In this document: piece by piece, positions 41,816 through 55,059 of the stretch | How the letters are laid out: every line of letters starts with the position of its first letter | Numbering within the stretch: the first letter of the stretch is position 1 | NCBI RefSeq assembly: GCF_964340395.1 | Contig: NC_135551.1 | Location: 30,111,455-30,171,454 of the forward strand | Direction of reading: 5' to 3' | From: Glandiceps talaboti | Taxonomy: Eukaryota; Hemichordata; Enteropneusta; Spengelidae | Length of the DNA stretch: 60,000 nt | The notes under the pieces: generated by a model | The model's database searches: none | Seen by the model: the letters and a program-made list of their open reading frames with translations, nothing else | What the model was told of the DNA's origin: nothing | Program-made: the position numbers and the translations under genes

Positions 41816-42035
41816 GAATACCGTTCTGATTTGTGAGTCTGGTATAAGTTTGTAAGATATACTGTGTCAGAGTGCCCTCATGCCTTGGCCAACCTTTTGA
41901 GAGCTGAACAACATGATGTATCTTACAGTCTATTAATTAACACTACGCAGCATATAACAGTAGAACCAGGAAATGGACCAGAACAGTTTGACAAAACCTG
42001 TCAACCCTGACAGGTTAAATGTTACTCATAATAAT

Positions 42036-42280
42036 AGGGAACTTGCAATCCAGACTGAGCATGCTCAGACGCAAAGGACTATGGGATTATCTGTGGTTAT
42101 CGTAATACCTAATCTGGAGCTACTGATAAAAAAAAATTCCACAATGGTCAGGGTAACTATGAATTGATCATTCGTAGTTGCAAACAATGGAAGAATATTG
42201 TTTACAATACCAATTCATTAGTATTTATTATCACATTTCCCATGATGCAACATTCAACATGGCAGATTTGCAAGTTCCCT
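42036..42280. mobile_element. Small inverted-repeat element (MITE-like)
   Basis: 245 bp beginning AGGGAACTTGCAATC and ending GATTTGCAAGTTCCCT, matching inverted ends, with further inverted similarity inside (CTATGGGATTAT / CCCATGATGC). No clear target duplication and no coding capacity. Confidence 0.55.
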
Positions 42281-43525
42281 TTTAGACCACTTGTTCATGA
42301 TACAAGTACAATACTATCAGAATTTGTCACAGATTAATATAACCATGATGACAAAGATTGTAATGTAAACTTATTAAAAATCTCAGTCTCTAAGACAAAA
42401 TTAAAAAAATTGTGTTTCTGATAACCCAACAGACCCTAATTTAAGCTGCCAACCCTAAACATTTTTTAAACATTTATAACAAAAAGATGTGAAATTCTTT
42501 GTCTTCTTGAGCCATCCTTCTTGTCTGTTTTCTTTCCTAGTAATGCCTGTACAAACTATAACAGAAGGGATATTCTGACCGACATTTTGTTTGATTTTGG
42601 GTCAAAGCAATATTTGTTAAAAATGAAAACAAATAAAATGATAAACTTAAAGGGACGACTGGCTGGGCCTTGGACCCTATTTTGCATATGACTGACTGTA
42701 TGTTTGGAGGTGGAAAACTTGTGATGACTCACTGGCAAGTAATCACCAAAAATATAAACATTCCCTATCTGGGTTGTTCATATGCAAATGTCGCATATTT
42801 GAATAATCATGAGTGACACACAATCTAAACATCTTTTTGCAGGGGAATTTGTCTCATTTTGAAATTATTTTTCATTCTATGAAATTAACAGATTGTTTTT
42901 CAACTAATTTGTTTATCAAGTTAGCATCCTACGACATTCACAAACAATTTGTACATGATACATGACCTGTGTGTTTCTCGGAGCACAGAAAAAATGCTGA
43001 AAAACAAGACCCAGAAGCTAGTGCTCTGTACAGCAGTTTGAATTTCCTGCATTTGCATAGATTAGCCATAATCCTCTTTATATGGGCAGTTGTGTGTTTA
43101 ACTAAAATAAAACACCAACCTACCTACTGTATTCTCTGAGGCGATGTTATCGGCAATTATGTTTTTTTTCCCGCCCTTTTAAAATTTCAGACACACAAAT
43201 AACCAAACATGGTAATTTCAACAGAGTAGTTCAGTAGTTTCTAAGCAGATACCACGTTGTTTATACACAGATGTTTATATAAAACTGGAACAATAAGGCC
43301 AAGAAAAAAAAAATTTTGTTTCTCATCCCTTCACACTTCATCTAAGATTACGCATGCTTGAACTTTTTGTGTCTTTTTTTCCCCAAACTTGTGTAGTAAC
43401 AACCTTTTTGTTAGTTGCTTTTATTTTTTGTTTTTCTGATACTGTCTAAATGTTAGTTTACTATTCAGTAATGCACCAGTATCCCAAGACTGTCATAGGT
43501 TTAGTTTTAGTCATTTGGTTTGGAG
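42281..43525. other. Intergenic, no gene seen
   Basis: AT-rich, with no supported coding frame, repeat array or RNA gene. Confidence 0.6.
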
Positions 43526-43529
43526 TGAT

Positions 43530-43593
<64 letters not shown>

Positions 43594-43708
43594 TACATAC
43601 ATACATACACATACACATACAATATACACATACAAAATACACATGCACATACAAAATACACATACATACATACATACAACATACATACATTCATACATAC
43701 AGACAGGC

Positions 43709-43753
<45 letters not shown>

Positions 43754-44100
43754 TACAGACAGACAGACAGACAGACATACAGGCAGGCAGACATACATAT
43801 ATACATACATACATACATACATACATACATACATACATACATACATACATACATACATACAGACAGACATACAGACACATACAACATACATACATACATA
43901 CATACATACATACATACATAGATACATACATACATACATACATACATACATACATACATACAGACATACATACATACATACATACATACATACATACATA
44001 CAGACATACATACATACATACATACATACATACATACATACATACAGACATACAGACATACAGACATACAGACATACAGACACATACAACATACACACAT
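43530..44100. repeat. Compound (CA)n-(CATA)n-(CAGA)n microsatellite
   Basis: About 60 bp of (AC)n followed by alternating blocks of ACAT and ACAG tetranucleotides. The 140-230 codon frames on both strands are microsatellite artefacts. Confidence 0.98.
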
Positions 44101-44394
44101 AGACACAGTTCACATAGTTCACTGTAATATGAGTTATTCAACAATGATGAAATTTACAATATTTTGTATGAATTTCTTCTTTACCCATTCAGTTGATTTA
44201 TGTATAAATGAGTTGACTTGGAAGGGTGTGGTCTCTGACTGTCTGACAACCAGTCTTTATTCAACCCAAAGCAGAAACTAGAAAAACATTATTATTTTCT
44301 AGGAAATTTATGAAGTATACATAAAAAGTTCAATAATTGTAGCATTTTAGGAAGGAAGTTGTGACGAATCTGAAAATACAACTGATTATATAGA

Positions 44395-44945
44395 CTGCAA
44401 CAGTTTGTTCTGATGTAGAACTGCAAAACTGATGACATGAGCAAAGATTGTTATGATGGAGAACTGCAAAACTGATGACATGAGCAAAGATTGTTATGAT
44501 GTAGAACTGCAAAACTGATGACATAGACATAGAGCAAGGATACCCACACAGCTGATGACATGGCTACAGTTTTTCACGACAGAGAACTACAAACTCATGA
44601 TATAGCTACATATTGTTGTGATGTAGAACAGCAAAACTGATGACATAGGCATAGCTTGCCATTATGTAGAACAGCAAAACTGATGACATAGACACAGCTT
44701 GCCATGATGTAGAACAGCAAAACTGATGACATAGGCATAGCTTGCCATTATGTAGAACAGCAAAACTGATGACATAGACACAGCTTGCCATGATGTAGAA
44801 CAGCAAAACTGATGACATAGGCATAGCTTGCCATTATGTAGAACAGCAAAACTGATGACATAGACACAGCTTGCCATGATGTAGAACAGCAAAACTGATG
44901 ACATAGGCATGGCTTGTCATGATGTAGAACTGCAAAACCAACCAG
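44395..44945. repeat. 43-bp minisatellite
   Basis: About 10-12 copies of a unit containing 'gtagaacagcaaaactgatg', 'acataggcatagcttgccat', with alternating ggcatag/gacacag and cattatg/catgatg variants (a dimeric higher-order pattern in the centre). Confidence 0.93.
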
Positions 44946-45474
44946 GATTGACATGGTTGGTGTTAATGCCAGACTGCAATGCTGACCTGCTATATTGTGT
45001 GCCAAACTATGGTATACTTGACACAGATATCACAGCTAAAAATGACTGTATATACTTCTGAAATACTTGACTTATCTATCCATGTATTATACAAACTGTA
45101 ATATTCTCAAGATTAGGATGATGCTGGGCCTGCAAAGCATACTCGTGGTAGATTCACTCATAGTTCACGAAAGACAAATCTAAATTTCCTGTTATAGAGC
45201 TAGAAAATAAACAAATACCACATTTCAATCCCCACAAAGCTTGGTATAGCCTGAACCATTCATAGAGAACAATAGGGTTGTACCAATATCAACAAATTAT
45301 AGGGAGTATTACAAGTGTCAGTTATGAGGTATAACACTTTTTCTCTTCCCTGATTTCCATATTTCTGTATAAATACAGATTTTCTCTAAGAAATGGAATG
45401 TTTGAAATCAATGACAGCCGACATTTTTTGTATTGTTTATTTGTACAGCAATAAAAAAATGTTTCTACTTGAGA

Positions 45475-45545
45475 TATACAACTGTAGAGTGTGTTAATGT
45501 ATACAACTGTAGAGTGTGTTAATGTATACAACTGTAGAGTATGTT
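45475..45545. repeat. 26-bp repeat, three copies
   Basis: 'tatacaactgtagagtgtgt' plus 'taatg', three copies. Confidence 0.85.
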
Positions 45546-45574
45546 TCCATATTGTACATCACCTTCCATAAGAC

Positions 45575-46975
45575 TGGACACACTGTCATTATTGAGTTCC
45601 AGTGAACACTGTATTATGTACATTGCATGATATTAGACACTCTGTGATTACTGAGTTCCAGTGAACACTACATTGTATACATTTCATGATACCAGACACA
45701 CTGTGATTACTTGGGTCCAGTGGACATTGCATTATGTACATTGCATGATATCAGACACTCTGTCATTACTGAGTTCCAGTGAACACTGTATTATGTACAT
45801 TGCATGATATTAGACACTCTGTGATTACTGAGTTCCAGTGAACACTGTATTGTGTACATTTCATGATATCAAACACACTGTGATTACTGAGTTCCAATGA
45901 ATACTGTATTGTGTACATTTCATGATAGCAGACACACTGTGATTACTGAGTTCCAATGAATACTGTATTGTGTACATTTCATGATAGCAGACACAATCAT
46001 TACTGAGTTCCTGTGAATACTGTAATGTGTACATTTCATGACACTCTGTGATTACTGATTTCCAATGAACACTGTATTGTGTACATTTCATGATATCAGA
46101 CACACTGTGATTACTGATTTCCAATGAACACTGTAATGTGTACATTTCATGATATCAGACACTGTGATTACTAATTTCCAATGAACACTGTAATGTGTAC
46201 ATTTCATGATATCAGACACTCTGTGATTACTGAGTTCCTGTGAACACTGTAATGTGTACATTTCATGATATCAGACACACTGTGATTACTGAGTTCCAAT
46301 GAACACTGTAATGTGTACATTTCATGATATCAGACACACTGTGATTACTAATTTCCAATGAACACTGTAATGTGTACATTTCATGATATCAGACACTCTG
46401 TGATTACTGAGTTCCTGTGAACACTGTAATGTGTACATTTCATGATATCAGACACATTGTGATTACTGAGTTCCAATAAACACTGCATTATGTACATTTC
46501 ATGATATCAGACACACTGTGATTACTGAGTTCCAATGAACACTGTATTGTGTACATTTCATGATATCAGACACTCTGTGATTACTGAGTTCCTGTGAACA
46601 CTGTAATGTGTACATTTCATGATATCAGACACACTGTGATTACTGGGGTCCAGTGGACATTGCATTGTGTACATTTCATGATATCAGACACACTGTGATT
46701 ACTGGGGTCCAGTGGACATTGCATTGTATACATTTCATGATACCAGACACACTGTGATTACTGAGTTCCAGTGAACACTGTATTGTGTACATTTCATGAT
46801 ATCAGACACACTGTGATTACTGAGTTCCAATGAACACTGTATTGTATACATTTCATGATACCAGACACACCGTGATTACTTGGGTCCAATGAACACTGCA
46901 TTGTATACATTTCATGATACCAGACACACTGTGATTACTGAGTTCCAATGAACACTGCATTGTATACATTTCATT
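45575..46975. repeat. 59-60 bp satellite-like array
   Basis: About 24 copies over 1.4 kb of a unit with 'gtgattactgagttccaatg', 'aacactgtattgtgtacatt', 'tcatgatatcagacacact'. It is the largest non-intronic array in the window. Confidence 0.95.
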
Positions 46976-47530
46976 CAGTTTACATAAATTTGCATGTAAT
47001 TTACATAATATATATTTTAGCATATGCAAATATCATATGTAAGGTCAGAAAAAAAAATGCTTGTCAACGGGTCACCTAACCCATCACATTGGGTAATTAG
47101 GTCGATTTCATTTTTTCACAATGCTTGACAAGAATAAAATAAACCATATATAATGATACAAAATATTTCAGGTCGAGTTTAGATAGAACTTATTCAGTCA
47201 TCTTGATACTATCTCATCCAATTTGTCTGCATAGCTACAGTTAGGAAATGTACACGATTTACTGTTAAACAAATGGTGTAGTTCCTCTCACCCTCTCTTC
47301 TCAAATAATGTTAAGCCCCGCCAATTGAAACTCAAGCATTATTTTAGCCACCCCTTCTCAGGCTTCTGTCACCTACACTACAGTGGAGATATAAAATCAT
47401 ATGGTACAATGGTGCTTTGGAAGAAGAAAATTCCAAAGGTGAAAAAAATACAGTGTAGGAGGCCATTTAGAGGCATAAAATATCAAACCATAGACATAAT
47501 AAAATACCAGAATTGAAACAATTATGCTAT

Positions 47531-47532
<2 letters not shown>
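46976..47532. other. Intergenic, no gene seen
   Basis: AT-rich sequence between the 59-bp array and the LINE fragment; nothing recognised. Confidence 0.55.
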
Positions 47533-47579
<47 letters not shown>

Positions 47580-48123
47580 TTTATTATCCCTCACGGGGAA
47601 ATTTGTCTTGCAACATCACAGAAAAGCATACATATAATCTTACACATTAAAGTAGTACTAAGAACAACAAAAGTACGAAGACAATAAAAACTGTGTAAAA
47701 GACTACATAAAGACATTCACATTCCTTTACTTCTTACATTCTCTGGTTAAGTATTCTGATGGCAGAAGGTACGTAACTGAGCCGAGCACGACGTGTTCTC
47801 AAGGATAAAATTCGATACCTGCGACCCGAGGGAAGCATCTCAAAATACTGAACTAAGGCATGGGAAGGGTCATTGGTAATTTTTGTGGCTTTAACAAGTG
47901 CTCGTTTTCCATATAATGATTTCATGCTTTTACATTCAGTTCCACATATTTTAGTACAGGTATTGACAACTGTCTGTAATTTGTTAACATTTGGAACAGT
48001 CAACCCTCCAAACCAGCTTAGAAACGAAAAGGTAACTACACTCTCAATGTGGCTAGAGTAGAATGCTTTCAATATATCTGTTCTAATATTCAGTGATCTT
48101 AGTTTACGCAGTAAGTACATTCG
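47533..48123 (-). mobile_element. LINE fragment, minus strand, with (TTA)n tail
   Basis: Coding remnant 47734-48120 reads YLLRKLRSLNIRTDILKAFY, SVVTFSFLSWFGGL, LPSGRRYRILSLRTRRARL, YVPSAIRILN, the well-known C-terminus of one group of animal non-LTR reverse transcriptases. The 3' UTR runs to a (TTA)n microsatellite at 47533-47580. Truncated at the 5' end; not related to the intron 16 LINEs by eye. Confidence 0.88.
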
Positions 48124-48465
48124 CTGTTGGCATTTCTTGTGTAATAATATGTATTACATATTATCTGGAAGTGTATTTTGTTGTGGCAAAGCTGAAAGAT
48201 TATTATGCGGATGTGCACTTGGTAAATGACTTCTCCTGAAGTTTAATTTCGTTCCAAAAAAATCCCGAATAAAGAACAAAACATTTCAAGACTTTCAGAC
48301 TTTTGATGGCCCGATGGTCGTAAACTTTTGTTCAATTCTTTTCAGTGCACATTGGATATGTAATCTCAATTTATGCAGAGCCAAGTAAACCACTGTATAA
48401 GATATTATATAATTTGAATTATATTATATCATGCTACTATGTGCCATTCTGATTGGATAATAACT

Positions 48466-48509
48466 GTGGTAAAATCCCATTTTACCACGGCTGGCAGTGG
48501 TAAAATGGG
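48466..48509. repeat. Overlapping inverted repeats
   Basis: GTGGTAAAAT (48466-48475), ATTTTACCAC (48479-48488) and GTGGTAAAAT (48497-48506) can form two mutually exclusive hairpins. CCCATTTTACCAC (48476-48488) pairs perfectly with 48497-48509. Confidence 0.9.
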
Positions 48510-49041
48510 CCCCTAAACTAGCATATGAATAGTACATACAAGCTGAATGTGGAAACTATTAGGAAAATATGGGGTTTAAAACAAATAAATAAATAGACTG
48601 TGTAACGTCGCGTCTCTGATTTACTGTCTCGAGCTTTCTCCGATTCAACTGATTCAACGCCAAGACATCTATTTTTAGCAATGTACAAGATTGTATTGTT
48701 CTTATGTAAATATCCAAACAAAATTGTTACTTTCTTTGACCTCTTAAGCCCCGTTTTCTTTGTTGCTAGTTTTCAACGCGTTTTCGTTATGCATTATATG
48801 ATGTAAATAAAGTAATTTATCAATGCAATGCAATGCAGTGTATGGTTTGAGTTCATGCAGTGTGTGTGTGTGGGGGGGGGGGGGGGCGACATGAACGTAT
48901 CCACTCATCAAAATATGCTCGTTCCCGACGATCTACTACCGACGATCTTTTTCTGTACGTGCGAATTCGCCTTTTCAGGCATATAAATAACCACATAATC
49001 GCATTTAGAAGAAATAGACACATATTTTGATATAATATAAT

Positions 49042-49147
49042 AGCAATAACCCCCGCCGAAGGCGGGTATACACTCGAATTTGGTACAATTCGCTCCAAAT
49101 AGGTCGCGAATTGTACCAAAATCTCGCCTTCGGCGGGGGTTATTGCT
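49042..49147. repeat. 106-bp two-tier fold-back hairpin
   Basis: Outer arms 49042-49064 and 49125-49147 match at all 23 positions (GC-rich CCCCCGCCGAAGGCG core). Inner arms 49077-49093 and 49106-49122 match at 16 of 17. No coding region nearby; possibly a tiny fold-back transposon or a structured element. Confidence 0.92.
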
Positions 49148-49467
49148 TAAATAGACTCAAATGTATATTGTTACATGTACTATTCAGAAAATATAATGAA
49201 AGATCCTTAATTTTGAAAAAAAAATGCGAGGCCCGAATGAGGATATATTTGCCCATCACCAGAAAAACATATATGGGTAGGTTGAACGGCTTTTTCATTT
49301 TTTCTGGCCTATAAATGTCGTATATTTCAAAGTAGTTGCCGAACAGATGTCACATTCAAAGTAAAAAATGGATGGTGCTTTCTCAAATAAGTAACACAAC
49401 AAAATACAATCATAATCATTTTTTTTCCCAACTCCCAAAACTGTTACATTACGGTGGACGAGGGGGA

Positions 49468-49811
49468 CATTTCCGCGCTCTCAATTATTGGGCGTTCAAA
49501 GCAATTTCCGCGCTCTCAATGACAGAATTCAAAGCAATTTCCGCGCTCTCAATGACAGAGTTCAAAGCAATTTCCGCGCTCTCAATGACTGAGCGTTCAA
49601 AGCAATTTCAGCGCTCTCAATGACTGGGCGTTCAAAGCAATTTCACCGCTCTCAATGACAGAGTTCAAAGCAATTTCCGCGCTCTCAATGACTGAGCATT
49701 CAAAGGAATTTCCGCGCTCTCAATGACTGAGCGTTCAAAGCAATTTCAGCGCTCTCAATGACTGGGCGTTCATAGCAATTTCCGCGCTCTCAATGACTGG
49801 GCGTTCAAAGC
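49468..49811. repeat. CpG-containing 33-35 bp minisatellite
   Basis: About ten copies of 'gcaatttccgcgctctcaat' + 'gactgagcgttcaaa'; variants gacagagttcaaa. Each unit has GCGC and often GAGCG, unusual for the CpG-poor surroundings. Confidence 0.93.
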
Positions 49812-51498
49812 CCCTCTCCGATGGCCCAACCCAATCCCCACTCTGCCACTCCACTCCCTCCTTGTAGTAGTTTCCATCCACTTGAATTGCATGTATTTTA
49901 TCTGCATGCCATTTTTAGATATTACCACATCCAGGAAAGCATATTCAACAGACAATCACTCAAACATTGTATAAATAATGCAGGTAGACGATGACTTCTG
50001 AGTTGCAATCTCCGATTTAGGTAAAAACGTGTATTTTTTTTTAATTGCCCCACCATCTTTACGTTTTTCACGAGTTCTGTAACAGCAGACAATCTGCGTC
50101 AGCACTTCAAATCTACGTCACCCGTCTTAATGTGTTTTTCCTTGAGATGTTTAAACCCTAATTATTTCTCAAACATCGATCAACAACATACACATGTATC
50201 TAAACTGTTTCTTAGACGGTGAAAAGGACTCCTTCCCAACAGGTTTGTCATGATGATAAATAATTACACTCATCGACAAGTTTGAAACACGTTAGGGGGA
50301 TACAGTTCACACATAATCAAATATTTCCACCAAATTATGGTTAACATCTCCGACCGGTATCATTTTCGTGTGTTGCTAAGCAACAAAAATCAATAACACA
50401 TTCTGTTGCTAAGCATCAGACACCGAATAATTTCCCTTCCTTTTCTTGTTGTAGTCATGGTGTCGGTGAATGTTGTAGTCATGGTGTCGGTGAATGTTGT
50501 AGTCATTGTGTCGGTGTTAAGGCAGGATATCACTCTCCACGTGACTCTGACGTTAAAACTCATGTTATATCACTTCTCAATGACAATATTCGGAATTTAA
50601 AAAAATAAGACACAAGTTTCCTATGTCAACACGAACTTGAAGAATAATTAAGTCTATTCCGTCCATACGATACATATTATGTATAGCTATATATATGCTG
50701 TATATGATGCGCACATTTCAACTTATTGGCACTGGTTGTAACATCACAGACAAGTATGTAGACACGAACATTTTCCTAGACCCTAGTACCAAGCAACACA
50801 CCTCCCCCTGCATTTTTCCCAGTCACGTTTGCCGTTGTGGATAAACATTCCGCATATTCCAATCGAGATGATAACATACATTTTGTATTATTCAGATTAA
50901 CATGAAAATAAACCGCCTTTGAATACATTTGTACACAGATATTGTTTTTACGCATTGACATGGCTTGTGCTGTGTCGTGCTGTGTGCAATGCGTTCTATA
51001 TATGCTGCATGACTATATTACCTACCCTCTGGCTTACTCCATTGAAAACCAAATGACAGTAAATCATACATTTCTTGTATTAACAATAATCTTCCTACGG
51101 TCTGTATACCCATCATTAACACCTCAAAATTTCACTTTATTCATATTCCAGAGGTATTGACAAACACCTTCGGTGATATAATGTAATACTAAAGAATTGA
51201 CACTCAAATCAAAATGTGACCATGGTTAGGAAACGAGTAGGATTTACGGCAGGGGGAGGTGGTGAGGAAAAATATTTGGTCATGTTTTACGCAGCCATCC
51301 CCCCCCCATCCCACCCCATGGCACCCACCACTCACACGCTTCGCGCTCTCAAAATAGTACAATGTAAGTAATCAACACACACTCTATATCTTCAGTGGAA
51401 TAGTAATCATGTACTCAGCAGCACCGAAATGTCAGTCCCAAAATCCCTATACAATCGGGCAGAACCAGTTTGCGTAAACCAAGATGCATCACAAATAA
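49812..51498. other. Intergenic, no gene seen
   Basis: No supported coding frame. A 24-bp repeat with three copies ('tgttgtagtcatggtgtcgg' + 'tgaa') lies at 50447-50517. Confidence 0.55.
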
Positions 51499-52403
51499 GG
51501 CGTTGCTTTCACAAAAACTTGTTGGGGGGGGGGGGGGGTTCGGGAGATTTTTTGTAAAACCCTAATTTTTTTTCAAGTACCCCCCTGCCATATTCCAAAA
51601 TTTTTCAAGTACCCCCCTGCCAAAGCCCCAAATATTTCAAGTACCCCCCTACCCGAATAAATTTTCAAGTACCCCCACCCGAATAAATTTGTGCATTAAC
51701 ATTCCATACCAAGTACAAAACTGTACATAATACACTTAATACCAACTTTTATATATATAATCAATTTGTATATTGTGTGTGTGTATATATATACACAAAC
51801 ACCAGTTAAAACAAAATGTTATGTTAACCAGTGCATTGCCATTCAAAAAAAACAACATATACTTGTAAATGAATTACACTTTGAATAACTCTTGTAAAAT
51901 GATCAGCAGACCAACTGAGTCTTTGTATTCTGTTCAATATTGTATTAGTACATTATACTAGTAGTGTTACAGTTGAATGTCATTTTATTTGTATTTGCAA
52001 ATATTGTGATGCACATGTTATCTAAAGAGAGTTTTATACTGTATTGTTCCAGTTCAGTTTCCTAAAAGTGTGCTAAAAGAAATCAAATTGGTCTAAATAA
52101 CACTGAAAAAAACTCTTAATAAAATGCATTGCCATGTATCCCGTTCTTGTTTGATGTAAATTAGTTCAATATAATGTCAAAAGAAAATAAATGTATGACT
52201 CAAAAATGCCAGCCACATTTCATCTAACAGAATAGGAATCAAGTGATATATATTAGTGGTAATGATAATTATCATAGTAATTGTATATCTTAATGAACCT
52301 GGTAATACATTTACCTTGTAAGAGCCTGATTATTGGACTGGTTTTGACGTTAGATTACAAAGGTGAATGCAGGATTTTAAACAAAGTCTCAGAATGTGTT
52401 CAT

Positions 52404-53053
52404 TTAAATTTTTGATTTCCAAGTGGTAGCTCTCCTTCCAGATCTTGTGTATATAAACATGGCATTGTCATCATCATCATCATCATCATCATCATCAGAC
52501 CCAATTTCTCCTTCAACTTCATTAGAGTTGGAACTAGCTGTATCATCATTCTCACTGTCACTGTCATCAGATGACAAATCACTCTCACTTTCTTTAGATT
52601 GATAATAGTGGCATCTTACAGCCTCAACTTTGTCTATTTTGAGCATTCCTGCCACAGCTGGAATTTCATAGTTGGAAAGGTACTTATCAAGTTCTTTCAC
52701 GGAAAGGTACTTATCAAGTTCTTTCACTTTCAATTTGGAAATGTCACCGTTTCTGACAAGCACATCCCAGTCATATTCATCAAATTGTTTTCAGCACGTT
52801 GCTCCCTTTCTTTCATTCTTTTTCTTTCCCTCATAGAGGCAAGTGTTCTCTGTTGTTCTAAATGAAGGATTGCTCCCTTTAATATATCTTTCTTGACACA
52901 CAGTTTCTTGCTCAATTCGTCAAGTTTCTCAACATTTTTACTTGACACTAACCCTTTACTATACAGGTGTTTTAGTTGTGCACGGGGTTGGAAGTCATCT
53001 GGTGGTCTTTCACTACCATCATCTCTTGTTAATGGTGTTGAGAATACATCCAT
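52404..53053 (-). pseudogene. SAP-like acidic-tail protein of the TIR element, frameshifted
   Basis: Two overlapping frames: 53053-52730 (MDVFSTPLTRDDGSERPPDD..., LDELSKKLCVKKDILKGAIL, a charged MRERKRMKEREQR helix) and 52763-52404 (VLVRNGDISKLKVKELDKYL..., D10 acidic run, TRSGRRATTW end). The text continues from one frame to the other near 52760-52780, so a single indel probably separates parts of one protein. The DISKLKVKELDKYLSNYEIP segment resembles a SAP DNA-binding motif; VKELDKYLS is duplicated in tandem. No known function recognised. Confidence 0.55.
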
Positions 53054-53767
53054 ATAGTGTCAAAGTTTATTTATTTATCTTTATATTTACAAGTAATAGT
53101 ATATTCATGCAAAGTTGAAAAGTATGTGCAAAAAAACTTATTTTACTTTTTCTCTGTTAACTCAGCTTGTGAGATATTGTCTTCTGTTTCACATGTAGCA
53201 GACGTTGCCAATATGCTAATTTTAGGAAATATTTAGAATGTGTTATTAAAAGTTTGTGTTGAAAATTATAGTCATATCTATAGGATGAAAAAATACCTTG
53301 CACAGAGAAGTTTTTGATACTTGTCAAGTATGTTTTAGTGCAGGTGCATATTTTACATTTTGATGGCAGGCTGAGATGAACCTTTTCCAACTTTTTTTTT
53401 AACTGCCAAGAGCTGCAAATGTAAAATGTTGTCTGTCATATTTGTCTGTCATTTAATACTAGTAAGAATTTACATGAAAAAGTTACATATCATTGTGATA
53501 ACCACAAACCAAAACACAGTCATGTCACAAAGAATATTTTCAGTACAGTGTAAAGGTAATTTCACACATTAAATGAACCAAATTTCAGTAGATAGTAGTG
53601 TACATGAAAGACACTGGTATTTTCAGACAAAAAACTATCTGTACCACTCAATTCGCCCATTTCAATTTATCATTACATTAACAGTTTATTAAAAGAAAAT
53701 TAAAATTTGACTGTTTTTGTTTTTTCATTTTACTAACTTGTGAGCAACTGTTGTTTGTAGCTGCTGT

Positions 53768-53888
<121 letters not shown>

Positions 53889-54059
53889 AAAGGAAGACCA
53901 ACATTTTAAAAGCTTATTTTCCCATGTTTGAAAAGTCACGATGTCAATTTATTTTCAGGTACAACCCATAACATTTTCCATATATTTTCAAGTCCCCCCC
54001 CCCCTAAAATCTCCCAACCCCCCCTAACAAGTTTTTGTGAAAGCAGCCTAATGTACATT

Positions 54060-54814
54060 TATATTGAATCAGAAAGAACGCCACCAAACCCGATAGAAAT
54101 GCATGTTAAAGAAATATCAACCAACGCCAGAATCACAGCAAAGGTTTCATCGTGTTTCTTTACATCAAAGACACCAGTTAAAGAATCAGAAACACACTTC
54201 AAACGCATTCACACATACTACACCAGGGTGCGGTGCTTTCTATATAGGGGAGACCAGCAGGCCCCTAAAAGAACCTTTTGAGGAACATAAGAAGAAATAC
54301 CAATCAGCTATTTGCCAACACATTACAGAAAGTGGCCATCAACCGCCAGAACTAACTTAAAAATCAGTCAAGATCATATCGATAGGGGAAAAAACATGGA
54401 TAAAAGAAGACTATTGGAGGCTGTGTACATCAAAGTCAACAATCCGTCATTGAACATCAACGTAGAAAATATGATATTCCACCAATCTACAGTACGGCAA
54501 CATCATCACAGAAGAAGGCCGACAGTTAGATGTACATATTGAATTGACAAGTACTTTCACACCTCAAGTTACATAGTACTTGAAACTAACGCCTCCGTTC
54601 CAGGAACACCTCCAGATCATTCTGTCAGATCCTATTAGACAAGTGATTTGTTCGAAACATGTCTTTTTCACAATCAACAATGGAAGAAGAGAATTTGTTT
54701 ACGATTTGAGTAACATCAGTGGCTTCAAGGTCCATATATAATAAGAGATTTCTTTACAAATAGATGCGTGGGCTTCGCAAGGAGAAATCTCACATTGGGC
54801 TCTAACCTTTGAAA
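54060..54814 (+). mobile_element. Penelope-like element fragment with GIY-YIG endonuclease
   Basis: Only the 3' part is present: GCGAFYIGETSRPLKEPFEE (GIY-YIG as FYIG), HITESGH, and in a shifted frame RRLLEAVYIKVNNPSLN, which holds the expected catalytic Glu. The family LKER Arg reads Pro here. It then runs into a sequence (54471-54814) repeated directly at 55175-55518. Confidence 0.8.
54471..54814 (+). repeat. Direct repeat A (Penelope terminal repeat)
   Basis: About 344 bp almost identical to 55175-55518 (constant offset of 704 bp). It includes the end of the GIY-YIG frame, as in the terminal 'pLTR' repeats of Penelope-like elements. Confidence 0.93.
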
Positions 54815-55059
54815 TACATAGCCAACCGGGATTAAGTTTTCCCTTCAATCTTGATTTGGGAGAGAACAGCATCTGTTCAATATGATGGCTTGTATCCCAG
54901 GGTGTGTCCCAGGGTGTGTTTGAGTGGAAGCATAATAATATAATACTTGAATATAATATGATCTTCAGTACATCACATTTACTCTTAGTACGTACATACA
55001 TTGCTATTAGTGCTGCAGCAGGGCCCGCATTTTTTATGTCAAACACAACCGGAAAAATA

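Noticed and set aside
43450-44144. Cys-Val/Met-Tyr and His-Thr repeat proteins of 140-227 codons on both strands
   Set aside because: Translations of a compound CA/CATA/CAGA microsatellite.
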